NCBI GenBank assembly: GCA_051453625.1
Contig: JBOZIK010000001.1
Location: 36,961,156-37,025,155, forward strand
DNA: 64,000 nucleotides
Source of the DNA: Welwitschia mirabilis
Taxonomy: Eukaryota; Gnetophyta; Gnetopsida; Welwitschiales
Reading direction: 5' to 3'
A model generated the notes under the pieces. That model saw nothing but the letters and a program-made list of their open reading frames with translations, was not told where the DNA came from and did no database searches. Positions 46,044-55,890 of the stretch are shown here, one piece after another. How positions within the stretch are numbered: the first letter of the stretch is position 1; every line of letters begins with the position of its first letter. The translations under genes and the position numbers were made by a program.

Positions 46044-46717
46044 ATGTGCACTGATTATAGATGAGGCTTGTAAAATGACCCAACTTCATCAATATAGTTC
46101 TCTCTATAATCTGAATAAAATGAAGGTCCATTTAAATTTGACTTGGAGGAGGGTTAACATCAATTCTTAATTACAAATAAAACAATAATCCTTCATAAAT
46201 CCTTAAATACATTTGTTACTAATTTTAAGTCCTTTATATTATAAAACTCTTGGTTTCCTTTCCCTTAGTCAAACCCAAATTCATATATCCGCTTTAGATT
46301 ATTATTGTATCTTCTTTCAATTTATTAGCTTACACATCATTCCTTGTAAACACTTATGAGGATATGTAAAAGTATTATTCCCTTGAAGATCATCCTTCAT
46401 GCATTATTATCTTATTTGCTCCTTGCAGTCGACTTTTCTTGAAAGCCAAAAAAATAAAGTATTATGATTTGCTATTCTTCTTTGAAACATTGCATGATAA
46501 AATATTAGACCTGTCCAAGTTCTAGACCAATTCCTTGCTTTCACTTCTATCTATTCTATAGAAAATAGAATATCACTTTAAGTAGTACTCAATTGCTTAT
46601 TATAAGAATGAAAACCCTTGTTTAAATTTTTATCTTCAAATCATGGGATTTTACATTTTGGTATTAGAGCATTAAAGTTTATAGAGACTTTCAGTGGTAG
46701 AATTTCACACTATTATG

Positions 46718-47144
46718 TTTGAAGAAGCAGAAATTCATGAGGAATAGATGATGACAATGCAAGATAAGCTATAACAATTTAAAAGAAATAATGTTTGGAA
46801 GGTAGTAGAAAGGCTAAAAGATAAGAATGTAATTGGAACTAAATGGATTTTTAAAGATAAATGTGATGAAAAAACAATATCATTAGAAACAAGGCAAGAC
46901 TAGTAGCTCAAGGCTACAATCAAATAAAAGGCATTAATTTAGGAGATACTTTTGCTCTTATTGCAAGGCTGGATAGCATTAGAATTTTTTTGTCCTTTGT
47001 AACTTTTAAGAATTTCAAAGTGTATCAAATGGATGTAAAAAGTACTTTTCTAAATGGTACATTAATTGAAGAAGTCTATATAGAATCACCATAAGGTTTT
47101 ATTAATCCTCATAAAACTGATCACATATATAGACTTAAGAAAGC
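46718..47144 (+). pseudogene. copia RT N-terminal part (D or C)
   Basis: Resumes FEEAEIHEE, a stop, then MMTMQDKL, NVIGTKWIFKDKCDE, a one-base frameshift, then [19 protein letters not shown] in the shifted frame, QMDVKSTFLNGTLIEEVY and HKTDHIYRLKK. It ends at the 793-N gap before the catalytic YxDD box. It is homologous to 13945-14350. Confidence 0.85.
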
Positions 47145-47937
47145 NNNNNNNNNNNNNNNNNNNNNNNNNNNNNNNNNNNNNNNNNNNNNNNNNNNNNNNN
47201 NNNNNNNNNNNNNNNNNNNNNNNNNNNNNNNNNNNNNNNNNNNNNNNNNNNNNNNNNNNNNNNNNNNNNNNNNNNNNNNNNNNNNNNNNNNNNNNNNNNN
47301 NNNNNNNNNNNNNNNNNNNNNNNNNNNNNNNNNNNNNNNNNNNNNNNNNNNNNNNNNNNNNNNNNNNNNNNNNNNNNNNNNNNNNNNNNNNNNNNNNNNN
47401 NNNNNNNNNNNNNNNNNNNNNNNNNNNNNNNNNNNNNNNNNNNNNNNNNNNNNNNNNNNNNNNNNNNNNNNNNNNNNNNNNNNNNNNNNNNNNNNNNNNN
47501 NNNNNNNNNNNNNNNNNNNNNNNNNNNNNNNNNNNNNNNNNNNNNNNNNNNNNNNNNNNNNNNNNNNNNNNNNNNNNNNNNNNNNNNNNNNNNNNNNNNN
47601 NNNNNNNNNNNNNNNNNNNNNNNNNNNNNNNNNNNNNNNNNNNNNNNNNNNNNNNNNNNNNNNNNNNNNNNNNNNNNNNNNNNNNNNNNNNNNNNNNNNN
47701 NNNNNNNNNNNNNNNNNNNNNNNNNNNNNNNNNNNNNNNNNNNNNNNNNNNNNNNNNNNNNNNNNNNNNNNNNNNNNNNNNNNNNNNNNNNNNNNNNNNN
47801 NNNNNNNNNNNNNNNNNNNNNNNNNNNNNNNNNNNNNNNNNNNNNNNNNNNNNNNNNNNNNNNNNNNNNNNNNNNNNNNNNNNNNNNNNNNNNNNNNNNN
47901 NNNNNNNNNNNNNNNNNNNNNNNNNNNNNNNNNNNNN
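47145..47937. other. 793-N assembly gap
   Basis: Spans the part of RT with the catalytic box and the RT-RNase H connection. Comparison with copy B (about 14350-14820) suggests roughly 500 bases would be needed. Confidence 0.85.
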
Positions 47938-48555
47938 CTAGATATTATGTTTAGTGTTGAAGCATGTGTAATAAATTAATCCCAACCTAAAGAATCACAT
48001 CTTCAAGCAATAAAAAGAATAATCAGGTATGTAAAAGGTACATGTGATTATGGCTTATGGTATCCCAGTAAGATATCTTTCAAACTTCTAGGTTTTAATG
48101 ATGTAGATTAGGCTAGATGCAAAGATGATAGAAAAAACACAAGTAGAAATTGCTTTCTACTAGGTTCATGTTTAGTGGGATGGGAAAGCAAGAAACAAAA
48201 CTCTATTTCTCTCTCTACTATAGAAGCTGAATATATTATAGCAAGTAGTTATTGTACTTACTTTTTATAGATGAAAAAAATGTTAAAAGATTTTGGTGTT
48301 AATTTTGAACAAGTTTCTATTTTCTATGATAACACAAGTGCTATTAATATATCAAAAAATCTGGTTTAGCACTCAAGAACGAAGCATATTGAGCTAAGAC
48401 ATCATTTCGTACGGGACCAAGTTTCAAGAGGATACATCTCGATGAATTTTGTAAATTCAGACCAGTAATTAGCAGATATTTTTATTTAACCCCTAAATTT
48501 TAGTACTTTTCTTAATTTTAGAAATGAATTAGGAGTTCTCTCACTATCCTATGGA
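47938..48555 (+). pseudogene. copia RNase H (C/D 3' pol)
   Basis: Begins DIMFSVEACV, then HLQAIKRIIRYVKGTCDYGLWYPSK, GFNDVD (first Asp changed to Asn in the GFxDxDW-type motif), RNCFLLGSCLVGWESKKQNSISLS, EAEYIIASSYCTYFL, YDNTSAINISKN, RTKHIELRHHFVRDQV and FVNSDQ-LADIF. It is better preserved than the copy B RNase H, with one main frame and about five stops. Confidence 0.85.
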
Positions 48556-49201
48556 TGATTACAGGATGGTCGACCGAATGCTTTATTAGGTTGATTGGAT
48601 GAGGTCATTTCGAGTAGTTTAAAATTTGGTCACCCAAATACTCTAGGTTTTGTAGCTATCCCAGCAAAAGTACAAAATTAAAAATTTGTTATTTACTTTT
48701 GTTTTATCAATAAATGTTTGTTCTCTCCTTTTTCATTGATGTTAAAATGGGAAGAATTAGTTGTTTATTTGTTGAATATTTGTAATGTTTACTTATGTTT
48801 AATGAAATACACTTATCTATTATGCACAAAATTGTGTTTCAATTAGTATCTCAAATCTTTTTATGTTGTTACAAATTATAAATGCTCAACATATTTCTAT
48901 TTTGGCATCATACGCACTTAACTTAAAAAGTTTAAAGTCTTCTAACATTGGAAATAAATTCTCATGTATGATATTTGGCTAAAATGTTAAATGAGTGGCA
49001 TGATCACATTATGCTTATTATAAAGTTGTGCTTTTTAAACTTTAAAATATACATATTAAATTATTCCATTTAAAGCACAAAATTTGATTGTTTCAAAAGG
49101 CGTATTATTTTACAATAGGCATTTTGTAAGGGGGAGCTTTTCTAAAGTTCTAATTTTTCACAACTAAGTATTTGTTTGTCCTCAATGTCAAAGGGGAAGA
49201 T
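48556..49201 (+). other. 3' untranslated region with two purine tracts
   Basis: Same layout as 15600-16313: a purine run (aaaatgggaagaa) at about 48745 and the terminal tract aaaggggaaga at 49190-49200 abutting the LTR. Confidence 0.7.
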
Positions 49202-51007
49202 TGTTATATTATGTTTTGCCAATTGATGTTAAACTAATCTTTTCTGTATAGAAAATTTTTTGTATCTTATGTAGAAGATGTTAATTACTCACAGGTCAAA
49301 AGATGAAACCCAAACCATCATTTTTTGAGTACTAAAAACTTGTTAGTTCTTTTATCCTCTTGAGGGGTCAACTAGATTTTTAAGGGGTCAACAACACCTG
49401 AAGTAGATAGAAAATGATCTGCATCTAGAGGTATGAACCAAACTTCTGATGGGGTCAACTGAACCTGTAACCTCAAAGACCAGTGTCCCTGAACTGAATG
49501 GCAAGGGGTCGACTGGACCTTTATGGGGTCGATCGGATTTGAGGACTTATTAAATAGTATCCCTGGACTAAATGACAAGGGGTTAATTAGACCTATGATG
49601 GTGTCGACCAGATCTATGAATAAAGGAATAGTACTCTTGAACTGATTGTCAAGGGCTCGACTAGACCTATGATGAGGTCGCCTAGACTTGAGCACTATGC
49701 AACTAATACGTTTGAGCTGATATTCATGGGGTCGACTTGACACCTGAAGGGGTCGACTAGACCTAATGTTGGAAACTGGAAAGAATTTTATTAGGAGGAG
49801 CAGGCAACCAGATAATGTAGTCGATGATCAAACTGAGATCGACTCGACAGTGAACCATAAGAAATTGAAATGACCAAATTTCTCACTTGGGCGACCTGTG
49901 TAAGTCATGACAGCAGATGGGGTCGACCGAATTTTTGAGGGGTCGACAAGACAGAACNNNNNNNNNNNNNNNNNNNNNNNNNNNNNNNNNNNNNNNNNNN
50001 NNNNNNNNNNNNNNNNNNNNNNNNNNNNNNNNNNNNNNNNNNNNNNNNNNNNNNNNNGGAGGAGGAGGCAACCAGATAATGTAGTCGATGATCAAACTGA
50101 GATCGACTAGACAGTGAACCATAAGAAATTGGAATGACCAAATTTCTCACTTGGGCGACCTATGTAAGTCATGACACCAGATGGGGTCGACCAAATTTTT
50201 GAGGGGTCGACTAGACAGAACGGAAGTACAATTTTTTAAACATTATATATCTGTTATGTAGCCATTAGATAGCTATTTTCTAGCTATCTATAGCCGTTGG
50301 AAGTGCATTTTAGATGTAATAAATTCTAAAATCCTTCTAATATAAAAAGCTAAGACATAGATAACTAAAGAATCTTGTGGAACTATTTTAATTTGGGTGA
50401 ATATATTAGATTAATCTTTGTAATTGTGTGACTTTCACTATTGTATCTTAGCAACTATACTTCTGACAGGAAAAAATCTACTATTAGAGCTTTATTTGTT
50501 TTACATCTACAGGAGAAGAGCTCCATCAAATCTAATAAATCAAGAATGAGTAATACCTATGCTCTATTGGCATTATTCCATCACTACTTTGCTTTGTGAA
50601 AGGTTGAGACTAAGCCTTGAAAATTCTATTCAAAGGTTGAGACTAAGCCTTACAAAGGTCATTCAAAAGTTGAGACTAAGCCTGGAAAAGTCCGTTTGTA
50701 AAGGTTACAAGTGAATCCGGAATACTTAGTGGAGTAATAAAGATCCGAGGTCTAGCTTGGGGATAAGCTGATCTTTGATAGTGGAGTAGGGTATTTCCCA
50801 AACCACTATAAATCTGGCTTGCCTCTATTTGGTATTTTTGTGATTTTGGTTATTATTTCTTTACTCCTATTATTTTCCTATTTTATGCATATTTTAGATT
50901 AGTTAATTATTATATGAAAGTTTTATTTAAGATTGGATTTATTTAGAATATTATATTGCATCTTTTTAAAAGAACCTATTCACCCCTCCTCTAGGGTTCT
51001 TGATCTT
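49202..51007 (+). repeat. 3' LTR of C/D nest (C-type)
   Basis: TGTTATATTATG...GGGTTCTTGATCTT. It has a GTCGAC-like array of about thirteen units (49370-50215) and the three-fold ttgagactaagcc repeat at about 50600-50690. A 100-N gap with duplicated flanks inflates its length by about 260 bases. Confidence 0.8.
49794..50221. repeat. Gap-flanking duplication in C 3' LTR
   Basis: 49794-49957 and 50058-50221 are the same 164 bases with a few differences, either side of 100 N. Likely unmerged contig overlap. Confidence 0.85.
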
Positions 51008-51310
51008 GTTAGTTAATAACTCATTTGAAACATAAGATATTAGTTAAAATCCAAATTAACTCTGTTACCTATTTTAACTCAGTACATTCTTTAATTTTTC
51101 AGACATCTTCACTTAAGACATCTTGAATTTCTAAGATGTCTTCAATAACTAGTTTTACAGTTTAGCATCAGATTCATTTCGTGAGATGTTGCCTTTGAAG
51201 ATCTATCATGATCTTGTTTCTATCAAGGTTAGATTCACCTATAACAACCTATCTACACAAATACACAAAATGTTTGATAAGTAGAATTATCAAAACTAGA
51301 TTTTCCAATA
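51008..51310 (-). repeat. F 5' LTR, 5'-terminal segment
   Basis: Matches 22120-22422 of the F 3' LTR. On the minus strand it begins TATTGGAAAATC (TG start mutated to TA). Confidence 0.8.
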
Positions 51311-51315
51311 GGTTC
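51311..51315. repeat. Target-site duplication GGTTC (right copy)
   Basis: Pairs with 21059-21063. Confidence 0.8.
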
Positions 51316-51807
51316 CTACATATTTTTTTATATAGGAGATAGGTTTAATATAATTTTAAATGGATCTAATATAATAACAACTAAAATTGATGTGGAGTAA
51401 TATCTAGAAAATAATTTGAAAAGTTTCACTTTCACTTCAATGGGTTAACCTGTTGAAACATCTGGTAGACCTAATTGATTATCATCACTTGACCTAGTTG
51501 ACCCTTTTTTCCTCTGGTTGACTCAAGTGACTCATGTCACTTGATCTAGTCAATTCTAGCTTATATTTGGTTGACTGCCTTTCCCTAAGTATGATCAACC
51601 CCTTATGAACTTTGGTTGATAGCCTTTGTCTATGTCCAATCATCCCCTTTTGAAATTTCATTAACCCCTCTTGAACTTTAACAATTTTTAGAAATAGAAT
51701 CCTAAGAGAAACATTAATGTTCATTTGTCTTATAGGCTTTATCAACTTATAACTTAATCTACATATTTAATTTGTTGAAGATATGTTAGTTTGACATCAA
51801 TTTAACA
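51311..51807 (-). repeat. E 5' LTR, 5'-terminal segment
   Basis: On the minus strand it begins TGTTAAATTGATGTC at 51807, matching the start of copia LTRs in this window, and carries gggttaatg/gttgaccc-type motifs. Together with 20531-21063 it gives an LTR of about 1.03 kb, shorter than the A and C types. Confidence 0.65.
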
Positions 51808-53689
51808 ATCTTAACTTAACATTTTTATATTTGAGATAAGGAGTCTAATTAGAATGTAGAGAGTGCTAGTTAAATAAATATGGAAAAAAGGGTAAAGGAT
51901 AAGGGCTATGGTAGTTGAGTTGGATGAAGTTCTTTAAGGGGTTCTCAGGCCTAATGTAATCACCTATAATTTTATGTTGTATATAATTTGGAGTGTTGTA
52001 CAAATTATCACTATTTCCATAAGTAAACTAGGATTTAGAAGGTGTTAGATGGATTATGCACTTAACTCATGATAAGTTTTTAAGAAAAAAATTACTATTT
52101 TAACTTTAAGATTTACATTTTTTTAATTTTTTAAATTTTTAGAGGGGTTTGTTATCCAAAAATTTTTATTGAGTCAAGAAAAAGATTTTGTTATTTTTAT
52201 AGAGCATTTTGTGTAGAATAGTTGGCTGCACTATTCAGACAAGGTAGCAACACTAGTTAGAACGAGAGTTCACATTACAGAAAAATTTTAGATCTTTGTA
52301 AACATCTCATAGCTCGAACAATATTTTAGGATTGCAAAAAAATAGAAACAAAATAAAAACATGAGTAGACATGAAATCCATGCTTTAACAAAATTTGATT
52401 AAAAATTTTAAGCTTTTTATGTTTTTAAATGGTCATCTCACATAAAACTAGAATTAAAAAAAGAACATAAAAAATTAAAGCATGTAAAGTTAATTAAAAT
52501 TTTTAAGTTTTTAAATTTTCTCCTTAATCTACCTACAACAAAATGCTATATCTATACAAAAATAAGTTAGAATTAAAAAATCTAAATAAAACTAGTTCAG
52601 GTATTACTTGAAGAACTAGTACCAACCACTAGAAAGCACACAAAAGAAAGGAAAATTGGACCAATTCAGGTATTACTGGAAAGGAATAGTACCCACCACT
52701 AGAGAAGTAAAATCTAATTAAATAATTACGAGGAATAAAAAGTTTTGATCTTTCTGAGTAGCTACCACGCCAAGAAAACACTCAGAATGCTATTATTTCT
52801 TGATGCTGCAGAGGTACCATGCTTTTCACAAATGAAGGAAGATTACAAGTGAGGTTTTAAGGCCTTTTTATAAATAAGGTTAGGATTAAGGTAATTAAGA
52901 GAATTTAGCTTATAGTATTAGGTAGAATCTTCATTATTTAGCATTAGGTAGTTAAGATTCTATCTTATAGCATTTGGTGAAGGTTTTCTTATAGTGTTAG
53001 GTAGATAAGATTATGTCCTCTAAGATTAGGTAGAATCTTCATCATTAAGTATTAGGTGGAGGTTTTTTTTATAGCACTCAGTGGAGATCCTCATATAGTA
53101 TTAGGTGGAATCTTCATCATGATGAATCCAACATATGGTCTTTGAAGCCAGATTCTTCTACCAATTAGTGCTATTATCACATGTTTCTAGTTCCACCTCC
53201 AAATTCCTCTGTCGTATATCTTTTAGTTCTGCTACTATATGTTACCATCTTATTTCTTAATTTCCCTAGTTATTTTTATATAGAATTACGTCCATATTAT
53301 ACCATGTGTTCCAAAGCATGGCTAAAGACTTGTAATTATCATGAAGAAAATTATAATATTAAATATTATTTAAAAAATAATAAAAGACATATTTTATGAT
53401 TAAAATTATTAAATTAATATATTCATTTATACGAAATTGGCATTAAACGTTTGATATGATTGTCAATTTTCACATGTAAATAGTGAGGGTAACATTCCTA
53501 GAGGAGTTTTATATGCTATCTCATAAGCTCATAAGATACCATGTAGCTTATAGGACCAAACATTTATTATTGAACTCACCACATTTTACAATATTTTCTT
53601 GATTTCTATATTAGTAACTTTAACTTATCCACTTGTAGAGATGATATGATATTGAAATTTTATAAGTGATTCTATGTTTGGTTAAGAGG
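51808..53689. other. AT-rich DNA with small repeats
   Basis: No gene recognised. It may include the 3' part of the minus-strand gypsy element whose pol lies to the right. A 39-bp unit is repeated at 52596-52634 and 52664-52702. Confidence 0.5.
52885..53125. repeat. Degenerate minisatellite, 'tagtattaggtagaatcttcat' type
   Basis: Six to eight irregular units built on tta-tag-tattaggtagaatcttcatcatt, variable in length (about 25-50 bp). Confidence 0.75.
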
Positions 53690-54375
53690 TTTTTAAAGAT
53701 TTTGTTGCAAAAATAATCAAACACCTAGGGTAACCAAACCTAGTCAAAATATTGGTCTTGAAAAAGTCTAATATAGTTTTAGCATCAGTATACTTACAAG
53801 AATAGGCTTTTATCCATTTAATAACATAATCACCATATACTAAGATGTACTAATGTCCATTAGAAGGTGGGTAAGGTTATTAAAAATCAATGCCCTATAT
53901 GTTAAAAGATTCCACAACTAATATAGGATTTAATGACATAATGCCACTTATACCAAGACTCCCAAGTTTTTGGTAATTTTTACATTATTTATACAAGAGA
54001 TATAAATCCTTAAAGATAGTAGGCTAATAAAGTCCAAATTATAAGATATGGATTATAGTTTTATGAGAGGATAAGTGACCACCACATGTTACTGAATAAC
54101 ATGATCTAAGAATGTTTTAAATCTCATTTTGATATGAATCTTCAAATGGTTTGATTAAGATAGTATTTGAAAAGATAAGGGTCATCCCAAAAGAAGCACA
54201 TCACATAACTCAAGAATTTATTTTTGTCATTGGAAGTTTAATGAGAAGGCATAATTCCCAAAACAAGATATTTAGAAATATCAACATACAAAGGTGCTTT
54301 AGAAATAGAAAAAGATACTCATTAGGAAATAAATCATCAATAGGAGCAATTTCTTTTAGGTTATCGTAATGAATT
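53690..54375 (-). pseudogene. Athila/Tat-like gypsy integrase fragment
   Basis: On the minus strand: GGHLSSHKTIIHIL, FGLY-stop-PTIFKDLYLLYK, CKNYQKLGSLG (second Cys of the zinc CxxC is Tyr), MSLNPILVVESF, PPSNGH-stop-YILVYGDYVIKWIKAYS, TDAKTILDFFKTNILTRFGYPR. The order matches the integrase zinc domain and catalytic core of plant Athila-type elements. Stops in most lines. Confidence 0.8.
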
Positions 54376-54790
54376 TAAGACAAGTAATTAGCAACTAAAT
54401 TCTCAAAACCTTTCTTATCCTTAATTTCAAGGTCCAATTCTAGTACTAGAACACCTATTTGATAAGTCTTAACTTGGCATCATTTTTTGCAAAAAGGTAT
54501 CTCACAACTAAATGATTTATGTAGATAATAATCGTAGATCCTAGAAGACATTACCTAAATTTTTCTAAAACAAAGACAATGGTTAAAAGCTACTTCTCAA
54601 TAATAGTGTATTTGCATTGGTTATCATTTAGGATTTTACTAACATAGTAGATAATTGTGGATTTCTTCTTCATTCCTTGTCTTAGAACAACACCAACTAC
54701 ATAATCATTGACACCACACACCAGTTCAAAAGGTAATGACCAATTGGATGGTTGGATAATAGGTGCTAAACTAAGTTTGCATTTGATTCA
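54376..54790 (-). pseudogene. Athila/Tat-like gypsy RNase H fragment
   Basis: Reads WSLPFELVCGVNDYVVGVVL, KKKSTIIYYVSKILNDNQ, YTIIEK, LLTIVFVLEKFR, LLGSTIIIYINHLVVRYLF, DAKLRLIR: the Ty3/gypsy RNase H order, with the first catalytic Asp (C-D-A/x) replaced by Gly. Confidence 0.8.
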
Positions 54791-55690
54791 ATTAAAAGAT
54801 AGTTGACATTATTGAGTCCACTTAGAAGGAACATCTTTTGTTAGAAGGTCACATAAATATTTGATAATTTTGCTAAAATTTTCAATGACCTTATATAGTA
54901 TCTAGCATGTCTAAGAAAAGATATGACATATTTAAACTTTTAATTAAAGAGACTTTTATAGGATTCACTTTAGTTCCATCCTTAAAAATGATGTAACCTA
55001 ATATAATACCACTATTTACCATGAAGTAACATTTTTTCCAATTTAAGACTATATGTTTTTTAGTATGTCTAATGAGAACAAGCTCAAGATTTACAAGGTA
55101 ATTCTTAAAGAAGGATCCACATATCAAAACATCATCCATAAAGATCTTGTCATAAGATTCTAAAAGATAAAAAAAAAATAAGCATACAATTTTTAAAGGT
55201 AGTAGGTGCATTGCAAACTCCAAAGGAGATTTGTTTAGAGATAAAAGTTCCATAAGAATAAGTAAAAGTAGTTTTTCCTTAGTCTTTGAGGGGAATTTCT
55301 ATCTAATTGTAACCTAAGTATCCATTCAAGAAATAATAAAAGGATTTGTTGACTAATTACTTAAATATTTAAATAGAAAATAGTAAATGAAAATTATATT
55401 TCTTAGTCACATCATTGAGTTTTCTATAGTCTATTCATATTTTTCATTTCATAGTAGGCCTTGTAGGGGTAAGTTTAAATACTAGTATAACTCTATCCTT
55501 TTTAGCTATGGTTTGAATTGGGCTCATCCACTTGCTATGAGATATATAATAGATAACGCCATTATTTAAGAGTTTCATCACTTCAGTTTTCACAACTTCC
55601 TTTAATGTGGAGTTAACTATTTGCTAAGGTTGAATGCTTAGTTTGATTATCTTCAAGGTAGATATGGAATATGCAAATACTAGGGTAAGT
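54791..55690 (-). pseudogene. Athila/Tat-like gypsy reverse transcriptase
   Basis: Contains HSKWMSPIQTIAKKDRVIL, a DYRKLNDVTKKYNFH-type segment (about 55430-55390), the GVCNAPTTF region (about 55215), and the catalytic box FMDD (about 55144-55133; intact) within DKIFMDDVLICGSFF, then LVLNWKKCYFMV and GIILGYIIFKDG. Stops and frameshifts occur but the main frame 55253-54891 is open for 120 codons. Confidence 0.85.
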
Positions 55691-55890
55691 ATTCTTAATT
55701 TATAATAAAGTCCATCTAATGGCTTGCTTTTGTCTCTTCAAAAGTTTAAGCAAGGCATCCTCTTGGGTAGGAGATAAAACCAAGCTAATAATTATAGAAT
55801 AATTCAAATATTTTATAAAGAAGGCATCATTAAGATCATTGAGTAATGGTTTTACTTTAATAATAGGTTTATCCTCATAACTCATAGTTG
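55691..55890 (-). pseudogene. Gypsy protease-RT linker
   Basis: The open frame 55885-55700 has KPLLNDLNDAFF, a double Ile region, and LSPTQEDALLKLLKRQKQAIRWTL, the segment that precedes RT in Athila/Tat polyproteins. In frame and correctly ordered with the RT. Confidence 0.8.

Larger units (their letters stand above)
43999..46656 (+). repeat. Gypsy-like LTR, second copy (longer)
   Basis: The first 650 bases are homologous to 42185-42720; its end GGGATTTTACA is followed by TTTTGGTATTAGAGCATT. Between lies about 1.7 kb not seen in the first copy, with a GC-richer block (44640-45440) and a tRNA-like segment. Confidence 0.5.
40409..46713. mobile_element. Gypsy-like LTR insertion in the D integrase-RT linker
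   Basis: Alignment with copy A shows D coding running to about 40408 and resuming at about 46718. The insertion begins TGTAAGATCCAC, has possible TSDs tatga/tatgt, and contains two related LTR-like bodies: 40409-about 43048 and 43999-about 46656. 42185-42720 matches 43999-44640 with divergence. Each ends with a TTTTACA/GTTACA-type end and a TTTGGTATTAGAG primer-binding-like motif. No gypsy gag or pol is recognised between them, though a 100-N gap lies at 43899. Exact right boundary is uncertain by tens of bases. Confidence 0.55.
35006..51007 (+). mobile_element. Ty1/copia nest C/D inserted in F 5' LTR
   Basis: Outer LTRs at 35006-36614 and 49202-51007 belong to the same LTR subtype: both carry a repeated ttgagactaagcc segment absent from A/B. 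The flanks are gttga (35001-35005) and gttag (51008-51012), an imperfect TSD. Inside are a first gag-protease (C, 36680-37819), a 100-N gap, then an A/B-type LTR end with its own primer-binding site and gag-pol (D, 37920-40408). A gypsy-like insertion follows, then RT/RNase H (46714-48555). Whether the 3' pol part belongs to C or D is not settled because two gaps intervene. Confidence 0.75.
21064..51310 (-). mobile_element. LTR element F (minus strand, 30 kb with nested insertions)
   Basis: F is defined by homologous LTRs at 22422-21064 (3') and 51310-28028 (5', interrupted), a polypurine tract abutting the 3' LTR, a primer-binding-like site at 28025-28015, and perfect 5-bp TSDs GGTTC. Its internal part is only about 5.6 kb: copia gag (27975-25640), then an AGACATCT-rich leader and a 'putative plant transposon protein'-like ORF (24888-23140). 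No copia integrase or RT was seen. The 5' LTR is split by a 5.1-kb LTR-like insertion and by the C/D copia nest. Confidence 0.75.
7370..51807 (-). mobile_element. Outermost Ty1/copia element E (minus strand, split by insertions)
   Basis: E is reconstructed from pieces in one order on the minus strand: 5' LTR 51807-51311 and 21063-20531, primer-binding site 20530-20519, gag 20467-19222, protease and pre-integrase 18830-18416, integrase 18415-17833 and then 7635-7400. Two insertions with 5-bp target duplications split it: A/B (GAAGG) in integrase and F (GGTTC) in the 5' LTR. Removing A/B and one GAAGG copy makes the integrase frame continuous across the junction. The left end is lost or unrecognisable: RT, RNase H and 3' LTR are not seen left of 7370. 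Assignment of the two outer LTR pieces to one LTR is inference from the TSD and from LTR-type ends (begins TGTTAAATTG, ends CTTTTCA). Confidence 0.7.
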
